NCBI RefSeq assembly: GCF_018403765.1 | Contig: NZ_BOVQ01000004.1 | Coordinates: 186,001-250,000 of the forward strand | Direction of reading: 5' to 3' | Length of the DNA: 64,000 bases | From: Lactococcus nasutitermitis | GTDB taxonomy: Bacteria > Bacillota > Bacilli > Lactobacillales > Streptococcaceae | Shown: in pieces, positions 48,346 to 58,212 of the stretch | Layout of the letters: each line of letters starts with the position of its first letter | How positions within the stretch are numbered: the stretch's first letter is position 1 | The notes under the pieces: model-generated | Database searches by the model: none | The model's input: the letters and a program-made list of their open reading frames with translations, nothing else | Told to the model about the DNA's origin: nothing | Translations under genes and position numbers: made by a program

Positions 48346-48367
48346 AGCCTTGCTAAAAAGCAAAACT
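48346..48367 (-). terminator. Terminator of the dcw segment after mraY
   Basis: An 8-bp stem with G-U pairs, AGCCTTGC/GCAAAACT; on the minus strand it is followed by TTTTTTATTTT, 9 bp after the mraY stop. Confidence 0.7.
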
Positions 48368-48375
48368 CTCTATTG

Positions 48376-49365
48376 TCACACAACAAAATAAATAATCAGT
48401 GCAATCGCAGAAGTAACAGCCGTGAAGCCCCAGAAAGCAAAGTCAATTTTCCATTCTGACCAACCATCACTTTTCCCAGAAAATCCACCCAACTCAAAGT
48501 GATGATGAATAGGTGTCATACGGAAAATACGTTTCCCACCTGTTTGCTTATAATAAGTCACTTGCAACATAACCGACAAAGTTTCAATCGCATAAATCAA
48601 ACCAATCAATAACAATGTCCATTCCGCACGAAGTAAAATTGAGATGATTGCCAAAAATCCTCCCAAAGCAAGACTTCCAACATCTCCCATAAAAATCTTC
48701 GCCGGCTTGTGATTGAACACAAAGAAACCTAATAAACTTCCTACCACAGCAAGGATAATCAGTAAAATATCATAACGATGAGAAGCCACAGCAATCACTG
48801 CATAAGCAAGCAATGAAATTGCCACCGTAATTGACGCCAGGCCATCAATACCATCTGTCAAATTAACTGCATTTGACCAACCGACCAACCAAATGATAAT
48901 GAAAATCGTAAAAAACCAACCAATATCAAAGCGCCAACCTAAAATATGCAAAAAACTAGAATTTGATTCATGATTGTAGATGAAAAATGAAACAATCCCA
49001 ATCACAATCTGTGCAAGCATTTTTTGTTTCGCCGACAAACCTTCATTTATCTGACGAAAAACCTTTAAAAAGTCATCTGCAAAACCAATCGCTGCATACA
49101 TCGCAAAAACCCACCAAGCTGTAATAAATCCCGAAGTGAATTTTCCAAAAATAATCGCTGCAAGCAATGCTACAATCAATGAAGTAATAACAAAAACAAA
49201 TCCCCCCATTGTTGGTGTTCCAGCTTTACTCGCGTGTTGTTTTACTTCTTCCAGAGTAGGCTGTCCACCCAATTTTTTCTTATGGAAAAACATAATGAAG
49301 CGAGGAATTCCAATCATTGTCACAATCATTGAAATTACCGCTACTATTATCCCATCAAATAACAT
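48376..49365 (-). CDS. mraY: Phospho-N-acetylmuramoyl-pentapeptide-transferase
   Basis: Makes lipid I from UDP-MurNAc-pentapeptide and undecaprenyl phosphate; 329 residues with about ten membrane helices. Motifs: GTPTMGG (about residue 50), [35 protein letters not shown] and TPIHHHFE. Fourth gene of rsmH-ftsL-pbp2x-mraY, the streptococcal order; the operon ends here with a terminator, so the rest of the dcw cluster is elsewhere. Confidence 0.96.
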   Translation of the reverse strand: MLFDGIIVAVISMIVTMIGIPRFIMFFHKKKLGGQPTLEEVKQHASKAGTPTMGGFVFVITSLIVALLAAIIFGKFTSGFITAWWVFAMYAAIGFADDFLKVFRQINEGLSAKQKMLAQIVIGIVSFFIYNHESNSSFLHILGWRFDIGWFFTIFIIIWLVGWSNAVNLTDGIDGLASITVAISLLAYAVIAVASHRYDILLIILAVVGSLLGFFVFNHKPAKIFMGDVGSLALGGFLAIISILLRAEWTLLLIGLIYAIETLSVMLQVTYYKQTGGKRIFRMTPIHHHFELGGFSGKSDGWSEWKIDFAFWGFTAVTSAIALIIYFVV

Positions 49366-49444
49366 CTTTTTCTCCTATTTTTTAAAGCTTTCAAAAAATA
49401 TACATTTTTGAAAGACTTTGCCCATTTTCTATTTCAAAATAATA

Positions 49445-51739
49445 TCAACTACCCAAAGTGACAGTGACTGATTGTCCTTTTTTGATACCATCACTTGCTG
49501 TGATACTTTGATTTGTCACATGATTTCCTGAACCTTCATAAGTCACTTTCAAACCATACCATTTTGCCAATGTATTGACTTCATTTTTTGTCCAATCATA
49601 CATATCTGGCATGACTTCTTGACCAGCTGTTAGCAAGAGAACACGTGTATTTGCACCAATTTTTGTGCCGGCTTTGATAGACTGCGCTGTTACTTTTGCC
49701 CCTTGTCCGATGACAACAGGTTCAAGTACCGTACGACGTAAACTATCTGAAGCATCACCTGGCGCTTTACCAACATAATTATCCAGAGTTACTTTCCCTG
49801 TTTTATCCGTTGTTGCTGTTGTAGCATTGATTTGACTCTTGAGCGCTTCTGCTTGTGTCAATATTGGATTTGCTACACGAGCAATATATTTCAAAGTCCA
49901 AGGTTCTGAAGGAATTTTTACATTCATATAGAAAATATAATCTGGATTTTTCGCTGGATACATCACAACTGCTGAGTAGAGATAATCTTGCGAACCTGTC
50001 ATGTAACCGCCTGTTGGAGCTGCGATTTGAGCAGTCCCCGTTTTCACAGCTGCAGCTTGTCCATTTACCATAAATAATGGACCTGCTGGAAGATTTTCAT
50101 CAGGGTCTCCTTGAATAGAATAAGAAGTTCCAAATTCTGGGTCTGTATTAACACCTAACATCAGATTTCTTACTTGTGCTGTTGCACTTGCAGAAACAGG
50201 TTTCCCAACCACTTCAGGTTTTGATTGTAAAATAGTATCATTATTTGTATTCACTAATTTACTGATAATATGCGGTTCAAGCATTGTGCCATTTCCCGCA
50301 ACGGCTGTCCAGCCACGAAGCAACTGCAACTGAGTGACCGCAATACCTTGTCCAAAGGCAGACTGAATCTGAGAAACAGCATTTGCAGCAGGAAGATTGC
50401 CAAATTGCTCACCAATCATACCGATACGTGCAGGAACACCAAACTTAAAGCGTTTCAAGTAACTGTCCCAAAGACTATTTCCCATTTGCATCTCAACTTT
50501 ACTCATTCCAATATTTGAGGACATCATAAATCCTTGAGCAAAATTAACTACTTCCGGTAATGTATAAGCATGATTTTCTGTTACATCCCAGTCGTTGATA
50601 GTTGTATCATAAACATCAAGTTTACGTTGGTAAGTCGCATTCAAATCTACTTTATTACTCGTCAATGCGCCAGACATCAAGAACGTTTTCATAACTGAGC
50701 CTGGTTCATAGGCAGATTGAAAGAGCAAACTGTTCCATGTAAAGTTTTTTTGCTGTGGCGCTGTGGTATTTACCGTTGATGGTGTGTATGTTGGACGTTG
50801 ACTTGTCGCCAAAATTTCACCTGTATGCGCATCAACAAGTGTTGCTGAAAGTTGTTCGCCTCCAGATTGGATGACTGCCTGGTCCATTAACTTTTCTAAA
50901 GTCGTTTGGAGCTGAGCATCAAGGGTTGTATAGATATTATCCCCATTTTTTACAGGTCTTATGATTTTTGTCGTTCCTGGCATTGGACGACCGAGATTAT
51001 CTTTTTGATAGGTCTCCTCACCATTTGAACCACCCAAAATAGAATTAAAAGATTGTTCTATTCCACCATTTGTACCTTGTAATACTTGATTTTTTCCATC
51101 ATTGACTAAACTAGCAATACCGATAAATTGTGAAGCAAAATTTCCATTTGGATAAGAACGTGAAAGTTGTGGTAAAAATCCTATGCCAACAAGTCTTTCA
51201 TCATCTGCTTCTTTTTGCAGAGTTTGCATTTGCTGGAGCTTGATACCATTTCCTTTGACACCAAACTCAACTTGCTTTTCTTTAGAATGAAGTTGTGTAG
51301 AAATTAAATCTTTATCAATCCCAAGTTTGCTGTTTAAAAATGTTGTCAAACGGTCAAATTCTTCAGGACTGGCATACAATTTATTCCCATTAGCATCCAC
51401 TTGCGTTTTATCAAGAACAACATAAATAGTGTATGTACTTGAATCTACTGCGATTGCTACACCATTACGGTCATAAATCGTTCCACGTTTTGCATAGACA
51501 GTTACTGTACTTTGATAGTTACTTTTTGCCATTTCTCGGAGATTGTAACCTGCTACTTGATTGGTCGTAATCAACCAAACAAAACGAAATATAAAAATCG
51601 TAAACACAGCAATAGCTAGGAAAAAGAGGCTCTTACCTACGTGTTTACGATTTTTTTCTGGCCTTAATTTATATTTTCGTGCATTTTTGACTACTTTTCG
51701 GAAGGGAAGGCTAAATAGCTTTCTAAAAAATCTCATCAT
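49445..51739 (-). CDS. pbpX: Penicillin-binding protein 2X (septal transpeptidase)
   Basis: Class B PBP for septal peptidoglycan cross-linking; 764 residues. It has an N-terminal membrane helix (about residues 38-58), a dimerisation domain, a transpeptidase domain with SVMK (in YEPGSVMKTF, about residue 345), SSN (SSNIGMSKV) and KTG (VKTGTAQI), and two C-terminal PASTA-like modules (about residues 640-764). Its ATG overlaps the ftsL stop (51736-51739). Partner of FtsL and an FtsW-type polymerase at the septum. Confidence 0.95.
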   Translation of the reverse strand: MMRFFRKLFSLPFRKVVKNARKYKLRPEKNRKHVGKSLFFLAIAVFTIFIFRFVWLITTNQVAGYNLREMAKSNYQSTVTVYAKRGTIYDRNGVAIAVDSSTYTIYVVLDKTQVDANGNKLYASPEEFDRLTTFLNSKLGIDKDLISTQLHSKEKQVEFGVKGNGIKLQQMQTLQKEADDERLVGIGFLPQLSRSYPNGNFASQFIGIASLVNDGKNQVLQGTNGGIEQSFNSILGGSNGEETYQKDNLGRPMPGTTKIIRPVKNGDNIYTTLDAQLQTTLEKLMDQAVIQSGGEQLSATLVDAHTGEILATSQRPTYTPSTVNTTAPQQKNFTWNSLLFQSAYEPGSVMKTFLMSGALTSNKVDLNATYQRKLDVYDTTINDWDVTENHAYTLPEVVNFAQGFMMSSNIGMSKVEMQMGNSLWDSYLKRFKFGVPARIGMIGEQFGNLPAANAVSQIQSAFGQGIAVTQLQLLRGWTAVAGNGTMLEPHIISKLVNTNNDTILQSKPEVVGKPVSASATAQVRNLMLGVNTDPEFGTSYSIQGDPDENLPAGPLFMVNGQAAAVKTGTAQIAAPTGGYMTGSQDYLYSAVVMYPAKNPDYIFYMNVKIPSEPWTLKYIARVANPILTQAEALKSQINATTATTDKTGKVTLDNYVGKAPGDASDSLRRTVLEPVVIGQGAKVTAQSIKAGTKIGANTRVLLLTAGQEVMPDMYDWTKNEVNTLAKWYGLKVTYEGSGNHVTNQSITASDGIKKGQSVTVTLGS

Positions 51740-52116
51740 TTCGTCGCTTTCAATACATTAGAGTAATTTTGGGTCATGCCTGCTTTTGTTGCGGCACTAT
51801 TGATGCGGTTTGCACCTGTTAAATCTTGAATTTGTTGATTGTATTCTGAACTTTTTTCTTGTTGTTGGGAAATTTTTGTGTTCAAATCGACAGTATTTCC
51901 TTCAATTTCATACGTTTTTGTTTGAATATAAAGTAAACCAATTGCGACAACTAAAGCGGCAAAGACCATTGAGAGATAGAAAACTTTCTCAACACCACTA
52001 AATTTCTTGAATTTACTTGCTAGGACTTCTGGAGCAAGGGAATTTGTATCAATCAGATAACTATCCTTTTTTGCCGCTGTTTTTATATCAAAATACTCTT
52101 TCGGCTGTGCTGCCAT
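51736..52116 (-). CDS. ftsL: Cell division protein FtsL
   Basis: A 126-residue bitopic division protein. It has a cytoplasmic start (about residues 1-45), one membrane helix (VFYLSMVFAALVVAIGLLYI) and an extracytoplasmic coiled coil (DLNTKISQQQEKSSEYNQQIQDL). Position between rsmH and pbp2x and the topology support the call; FtsL sequences diverge strongly. The start has AGGAGGAAATC. Confidence 0.88.
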   Translation of the reverse strand: MAAQPKEYFDIKTAAKKDSYLIDTNSLAPEVLASKFKKFSGVEKVFYLSMVFAALVVAIGLLYIQTKTYEIEGNTVDLNTKISQQQEKSSEYNQQIQDLTGANRINSAATKAGMTQNYSNVLKATK

Positions 52117-52201
52117 GATTTCCTCCTATCTTTGATACTTTGTTTTATTTCTTTATGCTGTTTTATTTATCTGCAAGTAAGATATCTTACTTATAAAGAT
52201 A

Positions 52202-53143
52202 TTAGTCACGTTGTTTTTGTGCCACACGTAATTTTGCACTGTGTGCACGATTATTATCAGCCAATTCTTCTTCTGTTGCTAAAACTGGCTTTCTATTGAC
52301 AAGTTGAAGCTTGGCTTCCATTTCTTTGGGAAGCATTGGCAACCCTTTGGGAACATTAACTGTGCTATATTCCTTGAAAATTGACTTTGTCAAGCGGTCT
52401 TCAAGTGAATGAAAGGTAATCACAGAAATTCGGCCGCCGACATTGAGTAAATCTATCGCCTGTTCAATGGATTCTTCTGCTGCACCAAGTTCGTCATTGA
52501 CCTCAATGCGAATGGCTTGAAAAATTTGTTTGGCTGGATGCCCTTTTTTCTTGAGCTCTTTTTGTGGTAGGGCAGATTTTATAAGCTCTGCGAGTTCTAT
52601 TGTCGTTTCAATCGGTACAACTTTTCGTGCTTGCTCAATCTTTCTAGCAATTTGCTTAGAAAACTTATCTTCACCATAGCGAAAGAATATCCGAACGAGA
52701 CTTTCATAGGGATAATCATTGACTACTTCATAAGCAGAAAGACTTTGCGTCCGATCCATACGCATATCAAGACGCGCTTCTTTTTTATAAGAAAAACCAC
52801 GTTGGCTGTCATCAAATTGAGGGCTAGAAACGCCTAAATCATACAAAATACCATCAATTTTCGTGATACCATACTCAGCTAATGCTGTTTTTAGATGGCG
52901 AAAATTATCTTTGATGAGAGTTACTTTGTCTGCTGCCAATTCCTCTTTAAGACGATTTTTTGCATTTTCATGTGCAGTATCATCTTGATCAAAAGCGTAA
53001 AGATGACCTGTAGTGAGTTTACTTAAAAGATAAGCACTATGACCTGCACCACCAAGCGTGGCGTCAACATAAATCCCGTCAGGTTTCACTTCAAGCATAT
53101 CTACGGTTTCATGCAAAAGAACTGTGTTGTGCTTGAATTCCAT
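52202..53143 (-). CDS. rsmH: 16S rRNA (cytosine-1402-N4)-methyltransferase
   Basis: Methylates C1402 of 16S rRNA; 313 residues. Motifs: [13 protein letters not shown], the SAM site [49 protein letters not shown] and [10 protein letters not shown]. The conserved N-terminus fixes the ATG at 53143. The only strong ribosome binding site (GGAGG, 53171-53167) is 23 nt away, with a 12-bp palindrome between. First gene of the dcw operon; there is no mraZ, as in streptococci. Confidence 0.95.
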   Translation of the reverse strand: MEFKHNTVLLHETVDMLEVKPDGIYVDATLGGAGHSAYLLSKLTTGHLYAFDQDDTAHENAKNRLKEELAADKVTLIKDNFRHLKTALAEYGITKIDGILYDLGVSSPQFDDSQRGFSYKKEARLDMRMDRTQSLSAYEVVNDYPYESLVRIFFRYGEDKFSKQIARKIEQARKVVPIETTIELAELIKSALPQKELKKKGHPAKQIFQAIRIEVNDELGAAEESIEQAIDLLNVGGRISVITFHSLEDRLTKSIFKEYSTVNVPKGLPMLPKEMEAKLQLVNRKPVLATEEELADNNRAHSAKLRVAQKQRD

Positions 53144-53173
53144 AATGTTTTGGCAATTTTGCCATTCCTCCTT
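53109..53173 (-). promoter_or_regulatory. Unusual rsmH translation start: distant RBS, palindrome and overlapping 18-codon frame
   Basis: GGAGG (53171-53167) is followed by AAT, the palindrome GGCAAAATTGCC (53163-53152), eight bases and the rsmH ATG. If the palindrome pairs, the effective spacing falls from 23 to about 11 nt. An overlapping frame in another phase (53165-53109) starts only 1 nt after GGAGG and ends inside rsmH. The promoter is an extended -10 (TGATATAAT) further upstream. Confidence 0.5.
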
Positions 53174-53250
53174 GTAAACTTATTTCTATTATATCACTTT
53201 TTGACGATTTTGGAAGTCTTTTCACTAAAATTGTCACCCTATTTGTAAAC

Positions 53251-54495
53251 TTATTTGCGAATTTGTCCTGTACCCTCGATAAGATACTTTGTACTCGTAA
53301 GTGCTTCCAATCCCATTGGACCGCGTGCGTGAAGCTTTTGAGTAGAAATTCCGATTTCTGCACCCAGTCCGAACACAAATCCATCTGTAAACCTAGTTGA
53401 CGCATTGACGTAAACCGCTGCTGCATCAATTTCATCTTGGAATTTCTGTGCATTAAAGTAATCTTTTGTGACGATACTCTCGGAATGTCTGCTTGAATAA
53501 CGATTGATATGTGTGATAGCTTCATCAAGTGTATCAACAGTTTTGACAGATAAAATATAATCCAAATATTCTGTGGCAAAATCTTCCTCAGTTGCTGGAA
53601 TTGCTTTTGACAGAACTGTCAAACTTTTTTCATCTGCTCTGAACTCAACAGAATGAACTTTATTGATTTCTTTTTCCAATTTTGGAAGAAATTCGGCAGC
53701 AATTTTTGAGTGAACAACGAGACTTTCAGCGGCATTACAAACGCTTGGACGCTGTGTTTTCGCATTGATAACAATCGCTACTGCCATATCTATATCAGCC
53801 GTTTCATCAACAAAAATCGTACAATTTCCCACTCCTGTCTCAATCACTGGAACTTTGGCTTTTTCTTTGACAGTATTGATAAGTCGCGCGCTCCCACGGG
53901 GAATGAGAACGTCCAGATAATCTGTTGCTTGCATCATTTTTTCAGCTTCTGCATGACTTGTGTCTGTCAAAAGTTCCACTGATGCCTCTGTCAAATTAGC
54001 CTTTTTTAATTCTTCTTTAATAATTTTCACTAAAATACTGTTGGAATAGATAGCATCAGAACCACCGCGCAAGAGAACAGAATTTCCTGTTTTGAAACAC
54101 AGTGAAAATGCATCAACTGTCACATTTGGACGGCTCTCAAAAATCATGCCAATCGTTCCCAAAGGCACACGTTTTTGTACAATTTTTAAACCATCAAGAT
54201 TAGTAAATCCTTGCAAAACTTGCCCGATAGGGTCTGCTAATTCTGCAACTTGACGAAGTCCTTCAGACATAGCTGAGATACGGTCTGATGTTAATTTCAA
54301 ACGGTCAACCATTACTTCTGAAATATTATGTTCAACTGCTTTGTCAAGGTCTTTTTGATTTTCAATGAGAATTCTTTCAGTATTTTCTAATAAACTATTT
54401 GCCAACTGACGTAAAAATTCATTTTTTTCTAATGTCGAAACTTTTGCAAGTTCGCGACTAGCATTTTTTACTTTTTGTCCAAGTTCTTCAATCAT
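53251..54495 (-). CDS. proA: Gamma-glutamyl phosphate reductase
   Basis: Second enzyme of proline synthesis; 414 residues, aldehyde dehydrogenase fold. Catalytic Cys is in [17 protein letters not shown] (about residue 250), and [23 protein letters not shown] is the cofactor region. A degenerate copy of the dispersed palindrome (53604-53625) encodes SLTVLSK. It is 42 bp downstream of proB in a proBA operon. No terminator is visible before rsmH. Confidence 0.96.
   Translation of the reverse strand: MIEELGQKVKNASRELAKVSTLEKNEFLRQLANSLLENTERILIENQKDLDKAVEHNISEVMVDRLKLTSDRISAMSEGLRQVAELADPIGQVLQGFTNLDGLKIVQKRVPLGTIGMIFESRPNVTVDAFSLCFKTGNSVLLRGGSDAIYSNSILVKIIKEELKKANLTEASVELLTDTSHAEAEKMMQATDYLDVLIPRGSARLINTVKEKAKVPVIETGVGNCTIFVDETADIDMAVAIVINAKTQRPSVCNAAESLVVHSKIAAEFLPKLEKEINKVHSVEFRADEKSLTVLSKAIPATEEDFATEYLDYILSVKTVDTLDEAITHINRYSSRHSESIVTKDYFNAQKFQDEIDAAAVYVNASTRFTDGFVFGLGAEIGISTQKLHARGPMGLEALTSTKYLIEGTGQIRK
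53604..53625. repeat. TTTTTGACAG palindrome, copy 14 (17/20, inside proA)
   Basis: CTTTTGACAG, centre AA, CTGTCAAACT. The inner 16 bases are perfect. Read as SLTVLSK. Confidence 0.6.
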
Positions 54496-54511
54496 AGTTT
54501 GCCTTTCAAAT

Positions 54512-54533
54512 TTTTTGACAGTTTTGTCAAAAA
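54512..54533. repeat. TTTTTGACAG palindrome, copy 15 (19/20)
   Basis: TTTTTGACAG, centre TT, TTGTCAAAAA; fills most of the 42-bp gap between proB and proA, inside the operon. Confidence 0.8.
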
Positions 54534-54537
54534 TATT

Positions 54538-55338
54538 TTATTGATGAAAATAAGTTCCAATCTCTTTTCCAGCAAGAATATCTGAGATTTCTCGAATGCG
54601 CGTTCCATTTGTCAGCACCATTTCCTGCTGATTATCAAATAAAATCTGTGCTGCTGCTAATTTTGATGCCATTCCACCTGTACCAAAACGACTTCCAGCT
54701 CCTCCAGCTGCTGCACGCAACTCATCTGTAATACTGTTAATTTCTGTAAAAATTTTTGCATTGTCAAAAAGTGTTGGATTTTTATCAAAAAGTCCATCAA
54801 TATCAGACAGCATAATCAGCAAATCAGCATTCACCAATTTTGCTACAATCGCCCCCAGCTTATCATTATCTCCAAATTTCGTCTGATGATCCATTTCATC
54901 AATCGCCACCACGTCATTTTCATTGATAATCGGAATGATATTCAAGCTAAGTAATGCCTCAAGCGCGTTCTCAGCATTTTCACGACTAAGAGGAAAATCT
55001 GTCACATCACGCGTCAGCAGGAGCTGCGACACTTTTTGTGAATATCGATGAAACATCTGCGTATATAAACTCATCAGCTCAACCTGACCAATGCTTGCTA
55101 GTGCTTGCTGCTGAGCGATTTCCATCGGTCGTTTTTCCATACCGAGAACATTCATTCCAACACCAACAGCACCAGAAGTGACTAAAATTACCTCAAAGCC
55201 TTTATTATTCATATCGGACAGCACAAAAGCAAGGTCATCAATATTTGATAAATTTATCTTTCCATTTGGCAAAATCAACGAACTTGTCCCTATTTTAATC
55301 ACAATCCGCTTGGCATTCAAAATATTTTTTCTTGTCAT
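54538..55338 (-). CDS. proB: Glutamate 5-kinase
   Basis: Phosphorylates glutamate, the first committed step of proline synthesis; 266 residues, the short form without the PUA domain. Motifs: [11 protein letters not shown] (about residue 12), [24 protein letters not shown], and [12 protein letters not shown]. The N-terminus matches the family, so ATG 55338 is firm, yet no ribosome binding site exists; TATAAT ends 9 nt before it, so the message is nearly leaderless. Confidence 0.95.
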   Translation of the reverse strand: MTRKNILNAKRIVIKIGTSSLILPNGKINLSNIDDLAFVLSDMNNKGFEVILVTSGAVGVGMNVLGMEKRPMEIAQQQALASIGQVELMSLYTQMFHRYSQKVSQLLLTRDVTDFPLSRENAENALEALLSLNIIPIINENDVVAIDEMDHQTKFGDNDKLGAIVAKLVNADLLIMLSDIDGLFDKNPTLFDNAKIFTEINSITDELRAAAGGAGSRFGTGGMASKLAAAQILFDNQQEMVLTNGTRIREISDILAGKEIGTYFHQ

Positions 55339-55347
55339 AGTAGGACT

Positions 55348-55353
55348 ATTATA
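55348..55353 (-). promoter_or_regulatory. Extended -10 of proB, 9 nt before the start codon
   Basis: Minus-strand TGCTATAAT; TATAAT at 55353-55348. The predicted transcript begins about 2-3 nt before the ATG. Confidence 0.5.
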
Positions 55354-55413
55354 GCAAAAAATCGCGCTGCTTGTATAATTAAAATGACTTTTTTAGCGGA
55401 AAATATAAAAAAA

Positions 55414-55437
55414 GGAGACCTTTTATTTTCTATCTCC
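55414..55437 (-). terminator. Terminator of the 81-residue coiled-coil gene
   Basis: Stem GGAGA/TCTCC around a long A/T loop; on the minus strand it ends in TCTCCTTTTTTT. The stem is short, so moderate confidence. Confidence 0.5.
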
Positions 55438-55468
55438 AATTTTATTATAGTTTATTTAGTAAAATAAA

Positions 55469-55714
55469 TTAGTTTCCTGTTTCTAACACGTCATCTTTAA
55501 TATTTTGCCTACGAATTTTCCAGAAAAGTTGCATTTCCTTTTTGGCGTTTTCGTATTTACTTTTCGCAAATTGATAATCTAACTCTAATTGCTCTAAATT
55601 TGTCCCTTTTTCTTCTTTTAGTAACTTTTGTTGCTGTTCAAAATTAACTCGTGCATTTTTATAAATCCGAAAAAGTTCATCTTGAAACCTGCTTTCATTC
55701 GTTGTACTCCCCAT
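55469..55714 (-). CDS. Small coiled-coil hypothetical protein
   Basis: An 81-residue highly charged protein, helical along its length (ARVNFEQQQKLLKEEKG; LEQLELDYQFAKSKYENAKK), without membrane segment or cysteine. AAGGAGAAAAT lies before the ATG, and a terminator-like hairpin follows, so it is probably a genuine single gene. I recognise no family. It lies between trpA and proB. Confidence 0.65.
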   Translation of the reverse strand: MGSTTNESRFQDELFRIYKNARVNFEQQQKLLKEEKGTNLEQLELDYQFAKSKYENAKKEMQLFWKIRRQNIKDDVLETGN

Positions 55715-55738
55715 ATTTTCTCCTTAAACATTTTAACT

Positions 55739-56062
55739 TAGAGATATTTTACATTATTAGTTCTTTTTTATCAAAAATATACTATTTTTATAGATTGTTT
55801 TTCGAGCAAAATGTTTGCGCTTTATTTTATGTAACAAAGTGCCAATATCCGCTCTATCTAGCTTTTCTTGTCCCTTCCTTTTTTATCTAATATAAAATTT
55901 TATTCTTTTCCTTCATTTTACTTAACAAAAAAGTTAATTTTGTATAATTAAACAACAATATAAAAACAAAACTAATGTAAAACTTCTCTGTTTTTCGTGT
56001 TATGTTTCATAAATTTCTAATTCATTTTTTTACTTTGCATTTTCACATTTTTATATTTGTAA
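55739..56062. other. A/T-rich intergenic stretch with no supported gene
   Basis: About 320 bases upstream of the coiled-coil gene and beyond the trpA terminator, very rich in A and T. Short frames on either strand lack ribosome binding sites. It must hold the promoter of the 81-residue gene; no clear one is called. Confidence 0.5.
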
Positions 56063-56096
56063 AATAAAAAGACTAATTTTTTTAGTCCTTTTATTT
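56063..56096 (-). terminator. Terminator of trpA
   Basis: Stem AAAAAGACTA/TAGTCCTTTT (one mismatch) with T-rich loop, extended by A/T pairs; on the minus strand it ends in a T/A-rich run, 10 bp after the trpA stop. Confidence 0.7.
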
Positions 56097-56105
56097 CATC
56101 AGCAT

Positions 56106-56867
56106 TCACTTTGTTGCTTCTTGAATAAATGTGGTGACTTCTTCAATTTTTCCTTCATGCAAGTCACGCACAATTTTTGAACCAACAATCACACCACTTG
56201 AAACTTTATTAAAACGCGCGACATCATCAAGTGTACTCACGCCAAAGCCAACACAAACAGGCAAGTCCGTCAAATTTGACAAGGTCGAAATATGTTCATC
56301 AAGCTCGTCCGAATAGGTCGCACCAGCACCTGTTACTCCATTGACCGCAACCGCGTAAATAAAGCCCTCTGCGCCATCAACAAGCAATTTCTGACGCTCA
56401 ACTCCCGTCGTCAAACTCACCAACTGCACCAGACAAATGTCCATTTCAGCCGTCAAAAAGTCTGTCAAAAAATTTTGCGCTTCTTTTGGCACATCAGGCA
56501 CAATCAGCCCTTTGACAGGCGTTTTTGACAGTTCTGTCAAAAATTTTTCCGTGCCATATTGATAAATTGGGTTCATATAACCCATCATAACCAAGGGAAT
56601 CTCCGTTTTGACAGTTTTCAAGGTCTCAATAATTGCTGTCAAACTGACATTTTTCGCCAGACTACGAAGTCCTGCCTGCTCAATCACAGGTCCGTCCGCC
56701 ACTGGGTCGCTAAATGGCACACCAATTTCAATCGCCGAAGCACCAGCCGTCTCAAGCAAAGAAATTGTCTCCTGTAAGCCATCAAGCCCGCGCTCGTGAT
56801 CTCCTGCCATAATATAAGGAATGAAAATCTTCTCAATTCCACGTAACTGTTTTTCTAATGTTTTCAT
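56106..56867 (-). CDS. trpA: Tryptophan synthase alpha chain
   Basis: Cleaves indole-3-glycerol phosphate to indole; 253 residues, TIM barrel. Catalytic Glu and Asp are in [15 protein letters not shown] (about residues 42-56), with YIMAGD near the start and [13 protein letters not shown] and VGSKIV at the phosphate site. It contains a perfect dispersed palindrome (56522-56543, FLTELSK). The start overlaps the stop of an acetyltransferase gene (TAATG at 56869-56865). trpB is 4 kb upstream, not adjacent. Confidence 0.95.
   Translation of the reverse strand: MKTLEKQLRGIEKIFIPYIMAGDHERGLDGLQETISLLETAGASAIEIGVPFSDPVADGPVIEQAGLRSLAKNVSLTAIIETLKTVKTEIPLVMMGYMNPIYQYGTEKFLTELSKTPVKGLIVPDVPKEAQNFLTDFLTAEMDICLVQLVSLTTGVERQKLLVDGAEGFIYAVAVNGVTGAGATYSDELDEHISTLSNLTDLPVCVGFGVSTLDDVARFNKVSSGVIVGSKIVRDLHEGKIEEVTTFIQEATK
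56522..56543. repeat. TTTTTGACAG palindrome, copy 16 (perfect, inside trpA)
   Basis: 20 of 20 arm positions, centre TT; encodes FLTELSK on the minus strand, identical to the rsmG copy. Confidence 0.85.
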
Positions 56868-57415
56868 TATTTTTTAACTTCCTCTCTTGTTATCGCCCAG
56901 TTATCCAGTAGGACAACTTTTCCAAATTTTTCAAAATAATCGTAACTCTGCCCAATCTTGTGCATCCCGATTTTTTCCATTACACGTCCTGACTTCTGAT
57001 TTTCCGTCATATGGCGCGCAGTCACAATTTCGCATTCCAACTCATCAAAGCAAAAATCCCGTAAAACACGCGCTGCTTCAGGCATCATTCCTTGCCCCCA
57101 GTAGTCGTGATTCATTTCCCAGCCAAATTCCGCCATTTTTTCTTTCTTGAAAATTAAGCAAATCTCACCAATCAACCGTCCTGAAGCTTTTTCAACAACT
57201 CCCCAGTGCATCAGGCTATTCGGCAAAAAGACATTCGCCAAAACCGCTTTGGTCTCCTCCAAATCTTTATGCACTTCCCAGGGCACAAAGCGTGCCACCT
57301 CGTCATTACTCGCCAAGTCAAAGAATGCTGCCGCATCAGCCATTGTCAACCGTCGCAATCTCAAACGTTCGGTCTCAAAATTCTCATGCTCCGCCAATAC
57401 TAGATTTCTATCCAT
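56867..57415 (-). CDS. GNAT family N-acetyltransferase (RimJ/RimL-like)
   Basis: A 182-residue acetyltransferase. [21 protein letters not shown] at the start is the RimJ/RimL pattern; [26 protein letters not shown] carries the acetyl-CoA motif (about residues 98-122). [13 protein letters not shown] is the usual tail. The substrate is unknown. Its stop overlaps the trpA start by one base, so the two are probably translationally coupled although functionally unrelated. Confidence 0.88.
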   Translation of the reverse strand: MDRNLVLAEHENFETERLRLRRLTMADAAAFFDLASNDEVARFVPWEVHKDLEETKAVLANVFLPNSLMHWGVVEKASGRLIGEICLIFKKEKMAEFGWEMNHDYWGQGMMPEAARVLRDFCFDELECEIVTARHMTENQKSGRVMEKIGMHKIGQSYDYFEKFGKVVLLDNWAITREEVKK

Positions 57416-57433
57416 CGTTTACTTCCTTTCAAG

Positions 57434-57823
57434 TTACCGTTCCTCCACCTGTTCAATATGCAATACACGTTGTGAAAATTTAACTTCATTATTTTCCAAT
57501 ACAAAATCGTCCTCATAACGAATATACATCACAAGCACCGTCCCATCCGCACGAAAATGATGTGCGATACAATAACTCGTCGCATGATTTTCAGTAATTT
57601 CAGTTTGTCCATTCATGTGAAAAGTCTTCTGAAAAGCACCAAGTGCGGACTTGATCCCAGCACATAACTCTGCTTTATCTGTAAAAGTTTGCTTGCTCCC
57701 ATCTGGCATTATCGTGCTATTTTCAAAAATATCAGCAAAGAGTGCGACTTGTGCTTCTGCTTTTCTCGCATCCGCATAGAAAGCCCAACGGTTGATGAGA
57801 GATTTGATTTCTTCTTTATCCAT
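57434..57823 (-). CDS. SnoaL/NTF2-like domain protein
   Basis: A 129-residue single-domain protein. IKSLINRWAFYADARKAEAQVALFADIFENSTIMPDG is typical of the SnoaL-like cone fold, as is the later HMNGQTEITENHATSY. Such proteins bind or isomerise small molecules; the substrate cannot be told. It lies between the DUF2255-like and GNAT genes in the segment separating trpB from trpA. Confidence 0.75.
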   Translation of the reverse strand: MDKEEIKSLINRWAFYADARKAEAQVALFADIFENSTIMPDGSKQTFTDKAELCAGIKSALGAFQKTFHMNGQTEITENHATSYCIAHHFRADGTVLVMYIRYEDDFVLENNEVKFSQRVLHIEQVEER

Positions 57824-57843
57824 TTTTGTTTCCTTTTTATTCT

Positions 57844-58212
57844 TTATTCATTTCTCTTTCTCAAACCAATTTCCTTTAGAAATTTGACACGTAAACAGGC
57901 TTCACTGCCATGTGCCTCCATCACGCGGGCTTCAGGACCATATTTTTCATAGTAAGCCATCTGAATCTCTGCCAGCAATCTCTCATCTGTCACTGCTGTA
58001 AATCCTACCTGATAAATCTTATCCGCCAAGTGAAGTTGCCCTGTACCTGAGACAATCGCTGATTGATACCAGCTAGAGCGTTTTCCAGTTTCTGCTTCAA
58101 TATAAAATTGATTATTCAGCAACACAAAGCCAATCCAAACAGGCCTGTGACCTTGCGGGTCAGGACAAATATAAATATCTTTTTCGTTTGTAAAAGATGT
58201 AAAATCAATCAT
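57844..58212 (-). CDS. DUF2255-like protein
   Basis: A 122-residue protein starting MIDFTSFTNEKDIYICPDPQG, with FYIEAETGKRSSWYQSAI and a C-terminal basic tail. The pattern resembles DUF2255, whose fold is like flavin-binding pyridoxamine-phosphate-oxidase barrels; function unknown. ATG 58212 overlaps the previous gene's TGA (58209-58212) and follows GAGGGCAGCAAAA; an in-frame start at 58296 would lie deep in the other gene and is rejected. Confidence 0.65.
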   Translation of the reverse strand: MIDFTSFTNEKDIYICPDPQGHRPVWIGFVLLNNQFYIEAETGKRSSWYQSAIVSGTGQLHLADKIYQVGFTAVTDERLLAEIQMAYYEKYGPEARVMEAHGSEACLRVKFLKEIGLRKRNE

